Source of the DNA: Paracamarosporium sp. OC-R06-R3
Taxonomy: Eukaryota > Ascomycota > Dothideomycetes > Pleosporales > Didymosphaeriaceae
Reading direction: 5' to 3'
Assembly: GCA_019828545.1 (NCBI GenBank)
Contig: JACVRA010000050.1
Span: forward strand, 558,001-622,000
DNA: 64,000 nucleotides
In this document: one piece after another, positions 46,622-58,717 of the stretch
Numbering within the stretch: the stretch's first letter is position 1
Layout: every line of letters starts with the position of its first letter
Notes under the pieces: generated by a model
Seen by the model: only the letters and a program-made list of their open reading frames with translations
Told to the model about the DNA's origin: nothing
The model's database searches: none
Position numbers and translations under genes: made by a program

Positions 46622-48659
46622 TTACTCAGACGTATGCGACTCGTCTAGTGACAGACCGGTCAGCTTCCCCAACGCCAAATCAAAGGCTTTACCGGTTGTG
46701 TTCAGGACCTTGTTGGAATAATGCACGACCAGCTGAGCGACCACCCAGAACATGGCTTTGGGGAGCAAATTAATAACCTTCACGAAAACAGGGTCCTCTT
46801 GGTGGAGAATCAGCTGCTGGTCATGCTCATTGTCGAACTCGGCTTTCCTCCTGCCGTTCTTTTCCTCTTTGCAGGTCACATAGCTAGATCCAGTTTCCGA
46901 GGCTTGATCGTCAGTCCGAGAGTTCAACTTGACGTCTGGACCGTCTGGACTGTCTACCAATGTGATGAAGCTGCTAGGGCATTTCAAGAATTCCTGCAAC
47001 ATGAAGGTCAGCAGGAAGGAACACACTAGAGACGGGAGAATATACCTTGATCACATAATCTATATCTTCTTTATTAGCCCCCAGTGCCTCGCCACGTTCA
47101 CGTATGAAGGATGTAATAGACTCAAGGGAAGCTTTGCTTCGAAATCGTAGCTGGAGGGCATCATCGTAGTGGCCGGGAATGTTGACTTCATACATTACAC
47201 CCTTTCTGTCACTCGAGTTCAGTGGCGAATCTGCAAACTCTTGTCTCCTATGTTCCTTGAGCTGCTCCTGCACCTTTGATTCTTTGTTCAGATTAGCTGG
47301 TTTGCTCTTGCTCGTCGGAAGTATTGACGGTGTATTGTTGCTGGAAACGGCTGAAATTTTGTTCCTCCTCGGAGTACCTGTGATTATCAAGTCCCCAGCA
47401 AGTCCGTCATCCATGACCGGATCGATAGGTGCAAAGTCAATCTCTCGGTAATTGTCCCACAACTCTTTCTCATTGTCGATACCTTCCTGTTGCGCCTCCT
47501 TTGCTAGTTCGGCGATCTCTTCCGGCAATGAAGCGTTGCGGCGGGATCTTGATGGTGTATTCTCCTTGCCTTTGAATTGCTTGAAGTACTTCAGTGTCTT
47601 GGCGAAAGGTGTATCTTGCGTGGAAGTGTTTGTGTCGAATTGAACATGTGCTCCATTAGATATTCGAGTCATGCGGGGACTAACTAATAGTGGCATGGGT
47701 TGACCTGTGGGAGAGGATGCGCGGCGGACAGGAGTGTCAGAAACTGTAGAGGATAATGCATCACCAGTACGATGCGGGGGCTCCTGCTCACACTGTCAGT
47801 TGCTATCCTTTCATAACCATGAATATGTACTGACAGCACGACATTCAGCCTCTGCACTCAAGACGCGGTCCAGTAGTTCTATATCAATAGAAGTATTTCC
47901 TTCGACGTGCGGGACTACAAAGCCCTCTCCGCCCTCGATAGGAGGGTTCATTACATCTTCGGCATCGTCGTTCATAAACAAGCGCTCAAAAGTATCAGCG
48001 CCTGCACTGTCCAGATAACCTTCACTCAGGGGTCGACTTAATGGCTCTAGTTCAAGAGTATCGATACGATCTTTTGCTTTCTCGGTCTCCTGTACTGGGC
48101 TACTGAACTTAACTTCAGGCGACTCTGACTGTGGATAACGAGGCCTTTGGGAATTCGACGTTACCGGTGAGGCTAGGGCGCTGGATACAGCCGAAGCATT
48201 CGGAGGTGAGTAGCGCACCTCATATGATTGCTGCAATGGGGGCGAACTGCGCGTTTGTCCACCACCTAGCTCAGCATCGCACGGTATGGTAGTGGTTGAC
48301 ATGTCTACATGCGGCTCGGTACTGACCGGAGTCCTAGTAATGTTTTGACTACCTGGATTCAGGGAGAGAACTAAGGGTGCTGCAGGCAATGAAGAAGGGT
48401 CGAGTAGGTCTGTGTCGACGTGGGGTGACGCAGCAGGAATGGAAGACATGTCTGCGCGCAACCCGGATCGACCTAGAGTTTGTAGCCGAATGCCGCCGTC
48501 TGATGAGTTGCTTGAGGACATGTGGGGTGTTGAGGAAAGATTGCCCAAGTTGGCAGAGGGAGTTTCTTTATGCGCAACATCCGAGGACCTGTCCATTAAA
48601 GCTTCCGCGGCTTGGATGTTGAATGAATATCGTTCATCCTCCTGAGTACCAGTGTCCAT
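46622..48659 (-). CDS. Unrecognised fungal protein, largely disordered
   Basis: Three exons (47835-48659, 47046-47783, 46622-46993; introns 51 and 52 bp, both phase 0) give 644 aa from the ATG at 48659. The N-terminal half is Ser/Pro-rich. A central part has FAKTLKYFKQFKGKENTPSR, LPEEIAELAKEAQQEGID and a KELWDNYREIDFAPIDP stretch. The C-terminal region has an amphipathic or hydrophobic segment (VINLLPKAMFWVVAQLVVHY). I recognise no domain. The 5' end is uncertain: the frame stays open above 48659, and an alternative first exon (ATG near 48989, donor GTATATGC, acceptor CTCTCAG, 49-bp intron, in phase) would add a hydrophobic N-terminal anchor, MMSRVVIVVVVWLASLH. Splice support makes the gene real; the function is unknown. 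Confidence 0.6.
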
Positions 48660-49083
48660 GCTGAGCCCTACTCGAGCTTGCGGCTCAGTTGTTGCTTCGT
48701 CCCTGAGTTTCGTCGTGCTTCGTGGAGAGACCTCGCCCGCTTCGGATGCTATGGGCGCAATGAGTAAAGACTCAGACACGATAGAGCTGCTGAGAGGTGA
48801 GTTCAATCAACTGGTTTGTCCTGATGTTGAGCATATACCGGGCAGACTGGTGGGTGTGAATATAAATACACGCGCGGTCGGTTTGGGCAGAGAGGCAAGT
48901 ACTGTTGAGGACCGTGCGGGCACGTCTGCGGAAGGTGCTATGTAACGAGGCAAGCCAAACGACAACGACGATAACGACTCGTGACATCATCTTGGGAAAC
49001 CTTTTCGAACAGCACATATGTTTCCTAGGCAACTTTACCTTATGAAAGACTACGACACAGAAACAGAATAAGGAGCCAATCAC

Positions 49084-50763
49084 CTATACTTCAATGCCCT
49101 CTTCACCAACCTTCGCTCCTCGCAGTACATATCCATCTCTCTTTGCCTCCTTCGTCTCTCTCTCAATCGTTCGTCTCACGTCTTGGCTCCTGATAATCCA
49201 TCTCACACGATACGGTTTCGGTATGGTATTTGCACCCGGCTCAAACGCGTCGTCACTCAAATTAACCTCTATCTCTTTGCCCGTTTCGTCAACCGGCGGT
49301 CTGACATCAAACGCCCATAGCAGCTTCGCCAATACGATAAACATGCTGTTCTCTGCCAAATGAAGACCAGAACATATGCGCCGCCCAGCGCCGAAGTTCC
49401 AGTGATCGCGCGAGGACGCAGAACCGCCGGCGTAGAATCCTGATTTTTCAGGAAAAGCAAGGTAGCGTTCGGGATTGAACCGCGTGGGGTCCTCGAAAAG
49501 CTCCGGATCATAGTGAATAGGGTACTGCTGTAATGCAACAATTGAATTTGCAGGTATGTATGTATCTTTGTAGACGATGGGGGCCGTTGTGTAGTGCGGG
49601 GATCCTATATTCGTAACCGGTCGAACCCTCATCGTTTCTTTCACGATGGCACGGATATACGGCAGATTTTCTTCGTCCTCGAAAGTGGGCGATCGCGAAC
49701 TTCCAACCACCCTGTCGAGTTCCTCAAAGGCTTTCTGACGGACTTCCGGGTAGGCAGAGAGGTAAAGCAGCGCGCTATTGGTGGCTGCGCTCGTTGTTTC
49801 GCTCCCGGCTTCGATGAGAGACCCCGCAAGAAAGGCAGCCTGCAATTCGCTAATTCCTTGCTTTTCGTATTCGCTTTCGATGAGCTGTTTGACGAAACAT
49901 TCAGGCGCCTGTTTGGTATCCATTTGCGTCTTAAGAGAGGAGAACAATGACATCCAAAGATTAGCTTGACGATCGAAGAGAGGTTTGAGAGGTTCGCGCC
50001 ACCATTGAAGTTGTAGAGGTAGGAGAGCTAAAAACGGGAGTGTATCCGCGAGATAAGCGCCAGGAGTAGCGACCGTGGAGAAGTCATTCATAATACCGTA
50101 AATCTCCTTGACTTCGTCGCAATCCTATGTACTATTATGAGCCTCACGCTCGATCGTGATTTTACAAGCGAAGAATGTACTCACCCATTCAGCTATCCTC
50201 CTCCCATACGTACTGGTCATAATTACTGAAACCGTATACCGCCTCACCGCCCTATACCCAACCTCATTACCCTTCTCCTCAGCCCCCTTCAACACTTCTT
50301 CCAACAGTATCCTCGCCTCCCACTCCTGACTCGGTTTGAAAGTTGCACTAACTGCTGGTGTCAACAATTTATGACTAACAGCCCTCAACTTCCTCCACTC
50401 AGGCCCATACTCCATGAACAAGAACCTCAACCCCCCACTCAGTGCATTGCTGGCAACAGGCATCGGAGCCCGCGAACTCGAGTCCTTGCTCTGGCGATCC
50501 ATGACTTCTTTGACGACTGCGGGAGAGCATAGCATATACCAATCGTTCCACCCGAGGCGTATCTTGTATATCTCGCCATAAGTGCGGGCCCAGGATATCA
50601 CTTGGCGGTGTGGATGGGGGCCGAGTTGGTGGGCATTTCCAATGATGGGGAGGCCTTTCGGGCCGGGAGTCGGTGCGTAGCCTTTTGGTATGCGGTTTTG
50701 GATGCGTTTGTAGTAGACCAGTGATGCTGCTATGACCAGAAGGATGATAAGCGCCAATGACAT
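49084..50763 (-). CDS. Cytochrome P450 monooxygenase
   Basis: ER-bound heme monooxygenase. Two exons (50185-50763, 49084-50124; 60-bp intron, phase 0) give 539 aa, a normal class II length. An N-terminal membrane anchor (MSLALIILLVIAASLVYY) precedes the proline-rich hinge PTPGPKGLPIIGN. The I-helix has AGSETTSA, the K-helix ExxR is KETMRVRP, the PERF-like motif is FNPERYL, and the heme loop is FGAGRRICSG with the axial Cys at about residue 444. All catalytic elements are intact. I use the ATG at 50763 rather than upstream in-frame codons because it places the anchor at the very N-terminus. It has the ATGTGGGG-type motif 142 bp upstream and is taken as the first (downstream-most) gene of the catabolic cluster. 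Substrate unknown. Confidence 0.92.
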
Positions 50764-51304
50764 GGTGATGTAGGCCTGAATTGTATGCGGTAGACAGCAG
50801 GAGACATAGAACGGAACATACGGTTGTGCACAATTAACTTTACCGACTTTCATCGTGATTTAACTCAAAGGGCGTCGCGGCGGTGTTTCAATAGTTCATG
50901 AGTACCCCACATGGGTCTGGGGTAAGAATGCACGTGCATTGATGCCCACTATCCCCTGCAGACGGGCACATGTGGAGCACGATTCTGCACGTGGTCGGGA
51001 TCAAGCCACTTTGTTTGAATGTTATAACTTAGATAAACAATCCTATGATGATGATGAGGCAATATAATTGTAGTGACAGAGCATTATTGCATTGCTCGTG
51101 CCTGCAGAGACAAATATCCGCCTAAGGACGAAGCCTTAGTTTTCTCCCCATACCGAGGGGATTAAATTTGCCCTAGTAGATATACAAACACCTTGCTATG
51201 CAGCCGTAAACGTAGAGTCCGCTCCAAATCGTACATTCTCATCCCCTTCCCCATCTGTCCCTAAGCTCGGTAATTGACAAGCATAGAGAAGAGGATGCTA
51301 ACCG
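50764..51304. promoter_or_regulatory. P450 promoter and regulator 3' spacer
   Basis: 541 bp between two minus-strand genes. It contains CCCCACAT at 50905-50912 followed by CTGGGG at 50917-50922. No gene seen. Confidence 0.5.
50905..50912 (-). promoter_or_regulatory. Cluster motif ATGTGGGG, P450 promoter
   Basis: CCCCACAT on the plus strand, 142 bp upstream of the P450 ATG. A CTGGGG lies five bases away. Each GGGG-containing half also matches the CreA consensus SYGGRG. Confidence 0.5.
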
Positions 51305-54300
51305 TCATGCGTCATCGCTATCCAGTCCATCTGTTTCCGTAAGATCATCGCTCATGATGTGCAGAATTTGAGAGAACGTTCGACTCTTCCACCGACCCAC
51401 ACCATCCATCAAGTCAGCACAATGCAGAAGTGTGCGTCGCGCCGCAAGATATCCGCCTTCGAGCGCGATGCCAGTTATACTAAACGGCCCACCATTGCGA
51501 ATAAAGTTAACGACAGAGGCATCTCCAAATCCAAGAGACGCACCCGGAGAATGTGGCGAGTCGATAAGGCCTACCTGACCCACATGAGTCCAATCGACGA
51601 GATCGAGTAGCTCGATACAGTTGTCGTTGATGCCACACGTTGTAGTCGGAGGGAGAGTAAAAATGTAAAGTCCAAGGACAAGCGCAGCTTGGAACAAAGC
51701 AACAACACTGTGTGGATTGACAATGTCGGACACTTTGCGATCGAAAAGAAGTTTGAAGATGTGGGCGGCGTGTAACACCGATCGTCGTGCTGAAGATGTT
51801 TGTGACCATGTCGAGATATCCTCTAAAGCAGCTACTGCGGGCCCTGGTCCAGCTCGCCCTGCGGCAAGCTCGAAATAGCGAATATTGGCACCAAGCATCA
51901 TGCATGTAGAATGCCAAAGAACCGCTGAATTGAGGTCTGCAGTTCGTAATGCGTCGATAGAAGAAGATGAGAAATTTACCAAAAGCGGGATTAGCTCACG
52001 ACTTCTAGGGTCCTCAGAATATATTCGCCATGGTTCAAGGTGCTTCTGAGGCCCATTTATGTTTGCGAGCCGATCGTTGGCTTCATATACTCGCAAGAGA
52101 AAGAGGGTTAGGAGGCTACGCAGGGTGCCGGAATCCAGCTTCAGCCCAGGTGTTGGCAAATATGAGGGCGTGATTCGATTCGAATGGATTCGTGCTCCAC
52201 GTTGTACTAGATTAAACCATTTGGTGGGGGAGTTTGCGTGGTATAGGTTATATTCTGATGGTGGGAGGATTTGGACGGACTCTGGTCGTATCATCGGTGA
52301 AGCAGAAAGATACGCTGCGTACCAGCAATCTGCCTCCAGCAGACCAAATACGATGCTGAAAGCGTCAGCGACTGTTGATAACAACCAGAATTATGCCTAC
52401 CGTTTCGCGCACTCTACCCGACACCAAGCCTTCCAACGAGCATCAATGTCTAATATTTCTTCCAAGAACGATTCCGGTGGTGCACTCTCGTTTGCACAAA
52501 AGAGTCCGTGTTTTTGCGCGGCCTAGAGTTGTTAGCAGCAGATTCGTTCCTTCTGATGGAACACTCAGTTACTCACCATAATCAGATCACTATAGAGCTT
52601 CTCAGCCTGGGCTATTCGGCTCTTCCGCTGCTCCCGCTTAGCAATGGTTTCACACTTCGCCACGTTCCTGCTTACGCCAGTTATGGAAGCCAAGTTGAGT
52701 GCCAGTAGGCCAGTCGCTAAAATACGCATCTGCCTCTGGGGTGTGTGGTTACTTGTCGATAAAGATTGCAGTTCCGCAGACACCATTTGAAGGACCATCT
52801 ACAGGAAGATATAAGCCTCTACAACGGTGTGTTTCTGATCACAATGTGAACTTACAGGAAACGTCCGCGACACGAACTTTGCAGCTCCAGCTGTGCCGAG
52901 AATGCTGAGTCCGATGAGACACATTGAGAGTAACAACGACCTTGGAGCGTTCTTGGCTGAGAACGTAGGAATATGAATGATGGGCAATGTCGGGTGAAAG
53001 TAATACAAGTACATCTCCAAAGCAATATCAAGGATCTCGGCAGGTGGGAACTGGAAGTTCTCACCGCCAGGGCTAGCTCCTGCCTCACCATTTGATGATG
53101 CAGTGTCGCCGTAAGATTCAGATCGCAGGCTATTGGCTTGTGGCGCATTATTGAGGGCACCCTGTAGAAGGTCTCTGCATTCCTCGTCTAGACCCCATCT
53201 TGAGTTTCTTCTTTCGCGCTCACTGATTGGGGTTTCGATGACGCCGGAAGGTATCTCAGAGAGGATGTTCGAACAGTCGCATGAAACTAGACTTTGCCAC
53301 AGGGTCGGCATCAGACGAGAAGGTGTTCGAGACTTCGAAGGCCAACAACTTTCAACTCTTGCAAAACGTTCCTTCGGTATCCTGCTCGCGATTGAGACAC
53401 TGCTACCTGACGGGCTGGCGTGATTGTCTCCACCGCTTCGGAAAATATCGGTCTCGAAATGGCTATCGATAGCCATGTGATGCGAATTATTCGATGCCAA
53501 GATGTCACTTTCGAGAGGGAAGAGCCAGGTTTGTAGAGCATCGGCTGGGGTCCGATTCGGGAGAGGATGGTTGCTCTGTACCAGCTCGAACGCCCACTGG
53601 TCGAGACTGGAAACATGGCCCTGAGGAGAGAACGAAAGCATATCGATAGCTGGATCAATGGGCGGAGGCATATTGTCCGGTTGGCGTGTCAAGAAGCGTT
53701 CATTGTCAGTGGGTAGGTTTATTGGAGATGGTGATCTCCAAGGCACGTCGGCGGGTGTTCCGAGATGTTGCGCCGCGTTAAGAAGCGCTTCTAACCGACT
53801 TTCACCTGGTGATGTCTGTTGTTGTACAGATGAATGACGCACATGCAATGGCGGCGAGTGTTGTGAATTCTGAGGTCCTTCTGCAGTTTGAGGGACTTGT
53901 TGTGAGCTCTTGTGTCTTGATAATGGTGATAGGCTAGGGTCTTGTGGATGTTGCGGCGTTCGCTCCGATCTTGGTCCGGTTTCGCTCTGCTGCTTGTCTT
54001 CAGCCGCAGTGCCCAGTTGTTGCTGTTGCTGCTGCTGTTGCTGCTGGGTTTGTTGGTTTTGCTGGCTGTTGCTCAATCTGTTAAGAGCATTCTGTGCATG
54101 GCCTTTGCAGTGGCGAAACAAAACGTCGCTGTGCACTGTTGGTTTCAATTCGCAGAGCCGGTCGGTGGACCTTACCTGCGTGAGAAGTGCTTTTTACACG
54201 TTGGACACTCGTATGGGCGCTCTCTAGTATCTACATGCGCAATCAGTCGTGATATACCATCGCATCGAGGTCAATTACTGCGTACGCGATCGCTCGTGGC

Positions 54301-54361
54301 GTTTGACATGCTCAAGCTTCGTGAATTTGCGGTCGCAGAGGCTGCATTGCTTCAAGGCCAT
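51305..54361 (-). CDS. C2H2 zinc-finger transcription factor with fungal_trans domain
   Basis: Probable pathway regulator. Six exons: 54286-54361, 54176-54230, 52856-54128, 52577-52798, 52401-52522, 51305-52355; 932 aa. Two adjacent N-terminal C2H2 fingers are assembled only after splicing: CSLCDRKFTKLEHVKRHERS joins HTRERPYECPTCKKHFSRS, then DVLFRHCKGH. They fit the class that pairs C2H2 fingers with a fungal-specific activation/regulatory domain. A glutamine tract (about ten Q, CAG/CAA mixed) and Ser/Pro-rich linkers follow. The fungal_trans region starts near PPAEILDIALEMYLYYFHPT and includes RWKAWCRVECAKRIVFGLLE. Position inside a same-strand set of catabolic genes and a motif in its own promoter (54866) suggest that it regulates the cluster and itself; this is inference. 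Confidence 0.88.
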
Positions 54362-55471
54362 AAGGGTGATAGCAGTCAGTCCGCGCGGAGAGCCACGATG
54401 CCCTCAGCGGTCCAGTGTCGTCGGGAAGGGTCCTGAAGGGTGAATAGATGAGCGAAGTGCCGGGCGACAAGTCTGGAGCTACGGCTCGGTTGCGATCTGA
54501 ACTGCGGGGAAGTGCTACCCATGACTCGCGTAGTAGTAATATAAGCCCGGGATGTGCCCTCCCGCCATATTCATCCTTCATCTACTCGCTGTTGCATATT
54601 GTCTGCAGTCTCACTGCTTCATTTGTAACGCCTGTCAGCGTTTAATACTGGAGCGGAAGTTACACTTTTCTTTTGCACGTGGAACATTGGTTCCGATGGC
54701 ATGCCAACACATGAATGCGCAACTATGCTCCTGCTGAGGAATTGCGGGCACCAGTCTTTGGCTTCGCCTGGCTTCGTCTGTTCTGGCAATTCAAAAGCAG
54801 CTGACCTTTGCCACGCAGCTGACAGGCAGGTTTTCATTGGACCCAGAACTCTGGCCTACCAATGCATGTGGGGACCCTGGCAACGCATGCACTAGTGGGG
54901 CATACAGCTCACCCCTGTGCTGTTCCTCCGATCACGTCGCTCTCAACTCCTTCGAGAAGCAAATGTAGAACAGAGAAGCAAGAGATCTGCTTGATTTGAT
55001 TGATGGAACATCATCGACAATAAAGTGTTCATATAAGTGTTTCATGCCCACCTGCAATTCCAGATCTGGGTCGCATCGCCCGTCGATCAAGCTTCGCACA
55101 CATATCGAGTATAGTGCTATCGTGTCGATACTCCTTAGTCTCCAGGAAATATCTCGGAGCCTCGGACAGTGGCCTCATCACTGCATATACGGGCCGGTCA
55201 CACTTCATTGTCTTCGTTTACCCGGTTCTCAACCGCCGATATATACAGTTCCGACGTCCGAGAACGGGCATTATGCATTTCAAGGGTTATACCACAGCGA
55301 ATAAGGTTTCTCTAAATGATCGATTCTCTGAAAGGAGCTTCTTGGATTCCAAATACCATAACGATGACTTCATCGATGGCATAATGCAAAATGTCTATTT
55401 CATACAGTCTATGCACATGCCAAGTACATTAAGATTTTGTCTTTGGTTTAGTACGGTCTTTCATTGAACGC
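54362..55471. promoter_or_regulatory. Regulator upstream region and carrier 3' spacer
   Basis: 1.1 kb with no supported gene. It holds ATGTGGGG at 54866-54873. The plus-strand frame at 55114-55467 has no recognised content. Confidence 0.5.
54866..54873 (+). promoter_or_regulatory. Cluster motif ATGTGGGG, upstream of the regulator
   Basis: 505 bp upstream of the regulator ATG. A further GTGGGG occurs at 54895-54900. Confidence 0.4.
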
Positions 55472-56565
55472 TTATACAACCCTTCCTAGCATATCTACCA
55501 CTGCAGAGTAGACGACCAGTAACACGCCACCGCCAGGTCCGAATCTTAAGATTTTCGCTATATATCCCTTATACAAAGCCTTCAATCCTTCTTCTCTCGC
55601 CACTATGCCTAGGCTTGGCCACGCCCATTCATATTTGGCTCGCACGCCTTCCACCTTGGCAACACTCTGTATCCGACTCTTGACCACATCGAGGGGTGTG
55701 TTGAAGGTGGTACCTACCACTCCACCAACAAAGCCTGCCGCTAGGTCATTGATAGTTTTCTGTGCTTTCGGGTTCGCAGACTTCGATGGGTCAGGCAGTT
55801 GAGCTCGAACCTGAAAGATGCATCCAAAGTATCCGGCGTTCCAAACAATATGCCGCCAGAGTGTGGCTTCGAAGCCGTTATAGAGTGCCAAAATCCCTTC
55901 CTGCCTCACTACCTTGGTCAAGCAATCAACGAGGCCATTGTATCGCGATGCGGATGTCTTGTCCTGCAGACGAATTTTAAGCAATTCGAAGGGAACTACC
56001 ACTAGGCTTTCGACTGCACCAGCGCTTGCGCCTGTAAGCACGGCGAGTGGCTGCGTGAGAGCTGGTACGTGAAATAATCGTTGATACAAAGGACCAAATG
56101 TATCATTTGATGAGAATTTGATAGCTCTATGAAAATGTCAGTGAATAATTCGTATCGAAGAGATTGAGAACGACTCACCTTTTGGGTACTTCCATCAAGA
56201 TGGGTGCTGTAATTCCACGATAGAGCCTCGTTGCGCCTTCGTTCCTGATTATCTTTCTGAAGCAATCTAGTACGCCATTGTAACCTTGGCCGTCCTTCGC
56301 TGTGCCATGTTGCAGTTGGATTCTCGTCTTGACTACATCAAGGGGGTACCTTCCTACGTTCTTAGTGATTTGGGACTATAAAACAGAAACAAGGCCTCAC
56401 ATCACCAGGATCTGAAGCTTATCAGTAACATTTTCGTTGATTGCTAAGGAAGCTTACCTCCGAGATCCCTGCAGCGGCTCCAGCAGCAAATTGATACCTG
56501 AAGGGCAACACAGTTGTTTTCTTTACTCTTGAAGCGTCATCTTGCTGTGCTGCTTTCGATGCCAT
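55472..56565 (-). CDS. Mitochondrial oxodicarboxylate carrier (Odc1/2 type)
   Basis: Inner-membrane antiporter of the SLC25 family, nearest to carriers for 2-oxoadipate and 2-oxoglutarate. Four exons: 56458-56565, 56401-56411, 56179-56349, 55472-56126; 314 aa. Exon 2 is an 11-nt microexon (ATCCTGGTGAT) between CTTCAG and GTGAGG. It restores SEILVMYPLDVVKTRIQLQH, the diagnostic first repeat. The three signatures PLDVVKTR, PFELLKIR and PLDVVKSR mark the three repeats. Further family features are FRYQFAAGAAAGISE at the start, SNDTFGPLYQR, and RFGPGGGVLLVVY near the end. Clustered with CoA-transferase, ring-cleavage, lyase and thiolase genes on the same strand, it probably moves a dicarboxylic pathway intermediate or exchanges it for 2-oxoglutarate. 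The transported intermediate is inference. Confidence 0.92.
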
Positions 56566-56788
56566 GTTACCTATACAGAATTGATGTTGCAGAGCAACAT
56601 CAGAGGTCCACATGAGGATCCCCAATTTCGAAAAGGGTTGCACATGGCATAGAGTCAGCTACAGCTTCCCCACCTTTTGCCTAGCAAATTCATAATCGGT
56701 ATTACACTCGCATGCACATCCATATTGTGCATCCGTCGTATCGGTATCCGTGATAGTGGTGTCCCTGTAGGGTCCTGTTTTGGGGAAG

Positions 56789-56796
56789 ATGTGGGG
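56789..56796 (+). promoter_or_regulatory. Cluster motif ATGTGGGG, carrier promoter, copy 1
   Basis: 224 bp upstream of the carrier ATG. Embedded in TGGGGAAGATGTGGGGAAG, so a third TGGGG lies just before it. Confidence 0.5.
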
Positions 56797-56809
56797 AAGC
56801 CTTCTTCGG

Positions 56810-56817
56810 ATGTGGGG
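56810..56817 (+). promoter_or_regulatory. Cluster motif ATGTGGGG, carrier promoter, copy 2
   Basis: 245 bp upstream of the carrier ATG, 21 bp (two helical turns) from copy 1 in the same orientation. Confidence 0.5.
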
Positions 56818-57068
56818 CTAGTGCGATCGGAGCCTAAGGACAGGGATGTACTTAGCGAAAATGTGGAGAGGTTTATGACGGGCTCATGCACATATCGAAT
56901 GTACTTTTGATGCACAGCTTTGGCGGTCTCAGTTTAGAGAGATTACATAAGTGCTCAATCTGACAAGTGGATGTGGTCTTTGGGCAATATAAAATTGCGG
57001 GACATGTACAGGCTTCAAATGATGCTGTGTCATGCTAAACGCCTTGAATATGCGTGTTCTATTCCAAG

Positions 57069-58717
57069 CTAGGCAATTGTCTTTTGATTTTTGAGATCTT
57101 CTATGTCGCCTTCGCTGAAGTCAAGAAGCTCTCTAAGCACTTCATTCGTGTGCTCGCCCAGCATCGGAGGAGGTGTCCTGATCTTCGGTTCTGCTCTAGA
57201 GTACTTGACTGGGTGATTGACAAGCTTGATCGGTCCACAACTGGGATGCTCTACTTCCTGTATCATATTACGTGCGAGGACTGGGTATAAATCGTTAGGT
57301 TATTGAAGATATTTTTGAAAGTGGCCCTGACACTTACCATGCTCGTGGTTGATCGTGCCTTGGATGTCATTTACGGCAGCGTATGGCATACCACTACCTT
57401 CAAAGATATCGAGCCATTCCTTTGTCGTTTTACTCTTCAATTCATCTTCGATTATCCGGTCAAGCGTATCTCTGTTCTTGACGCGGAGCGCATTGGTGAT
57501 GAAGCGCGCATCTGTCTTCCACTCAGGCTTGCCAATCTTATCGCATAAGATGCCGTAGAGCTTATCGTTGCATCCTCCAACTGCAACATTCGTATCTTTA
57601 GTCTTGTATGCACGGTAGGGTACTACTGATGCTATTTGTAAAGTCAGCGTCAGTCCAGGCTTCACTTGCTCAATGAGCACTTGACATACCATGAGCAGTT
57701 CCCCATCTCCCACTGTCTTTCTTGCCACTAATCAAAGCACTACTTGCAATGTTCGCCAATCCCGCGACCTGACAGTCACTCAAGCTTGCGTCGATCCATT
57801 GACCGAGGCCCGTCTCTCTCCTTGCGTACAACGCCGCCAGCACTCCGATCGCCGTATACATGCCGGTCGATATATCCGTGACTGCGACACCGACCTTTAC
57901 TGGAGGTCCGTCTCGCTCTCCAGTGATATGCATGAGTCCCATCTCAGCCTCGACCATCACATCATATCCTGCCCGATTACTAAAAGGCCCTGTCTGCCCA
58001 TAACCAGTAACGGAAGCGTATATCAAAGATGGATTTAGTTGTGAGATAGTTCCATAGTCCAGCTTGTACTTAGCGAGCGAGCCTGGGAGGTAGTTTTCTA
58101 CCAACACATCGCATTTCTGAACGAGGGAATGGAGAATGGAGATTCCAGAAGGATTGTTGAAGGAAAGACCAAGGGATTTCTTATTGCGATTTACCTGGTG
58201 AGCGGTCAGTTTCATAGCAGATAAAGGAGATCGAAGAGTGTCTAGCGTACGGAAAGATAATACGCGCTCTCGCCAGGGAACTGGCGCTCAACACCGTCGT
58301 TGTAAGGTGCGTCTGGCGGGCCCCATGATCGTGTGTCATCTCCTCGTGTTGGGTGCTCAATCTTGATGACTTCTGCTCTAAACTTATATCAGTATATCTT
58401 AGACCAACAACGTGAAAAACATACCCAAGATCCGCAAGTATTTGTGTGCAATAAGGCTACCAACTGTCATTATTCTATCCCGCATTGTGCCTTCCAACCA
58501 TATCATGACCTACCCCAGCGAGAACCCTAGTCATGTCTAAGACTCGTATGCCAGCCAATGGCAGCTTCTCGACGGTTTTCTTGTCCACTGTGCTCGCTGT
58601 CGCATTTCCACGCTTCAATATTTTGCAATTTGTCGTGGGCAACCCGCGCACCTGGCTCCGACTCCTCCCGCCCAGGGCAGCGAACCTGACGCATGACTTC
58701 GAAAACATGCTTTTCAT
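57069..58717 (-). CDS. Class III (CaiB/BaiF) CoA-transferase, SUGCT-like
   Basis: Transfers CoA to a carboxylic acid, probably from succinyl-CoA to a dicarboxylate by analogy with the mitochondrial SUGCT enzyme. Six exons: 58514-58717, 58425-58456, 58251-58377, 57690-58194, 57338-57631, 57069-57280; 457 aa. The N-terminus (MKSMFSKSCVRFAALGGRSR) has a mitochondrial presequence. Family blocks: IRVLDMTRVLAG, PYCTQILADLG (the 32-nt exon 2), GAEVIKIEHPTRGDDTRSWG, SLGLSFNNPSG, and GYDVMVEAEMGLM with the catalytic Asp at about residue 199. Then TDISTGMYTAIGVLAALYAR, YNGVERQFPGESAYYLS-type N-side segment, and ENYLPGSLAKY. All six exons join in phase. It has a perfect inverted repeat of the cluster motif 77 bp upstream. 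Confidence 0.9.

Larger units (their letters stand above)
56566..57068. promoter_or_regulatory. Carrier promoter and CoA-transferase 3' spacer
   Basis: 503 bp, no gene seen. It contains two direct ATGTGGGG copies 21 bp apart. Confidence 0.5.

Noticed and set aside
48520..48527. ATGTGGGG motif near 48.5 kb
   Set aside because: Lies within the coding region of the unknown protein; probably chance.
54008..54062. Possible trinucleotide microsatellite
   Set aside because: It is the in-frame glutamine tract of the C2H2 regulator, so it is coding and not spacer repeat.
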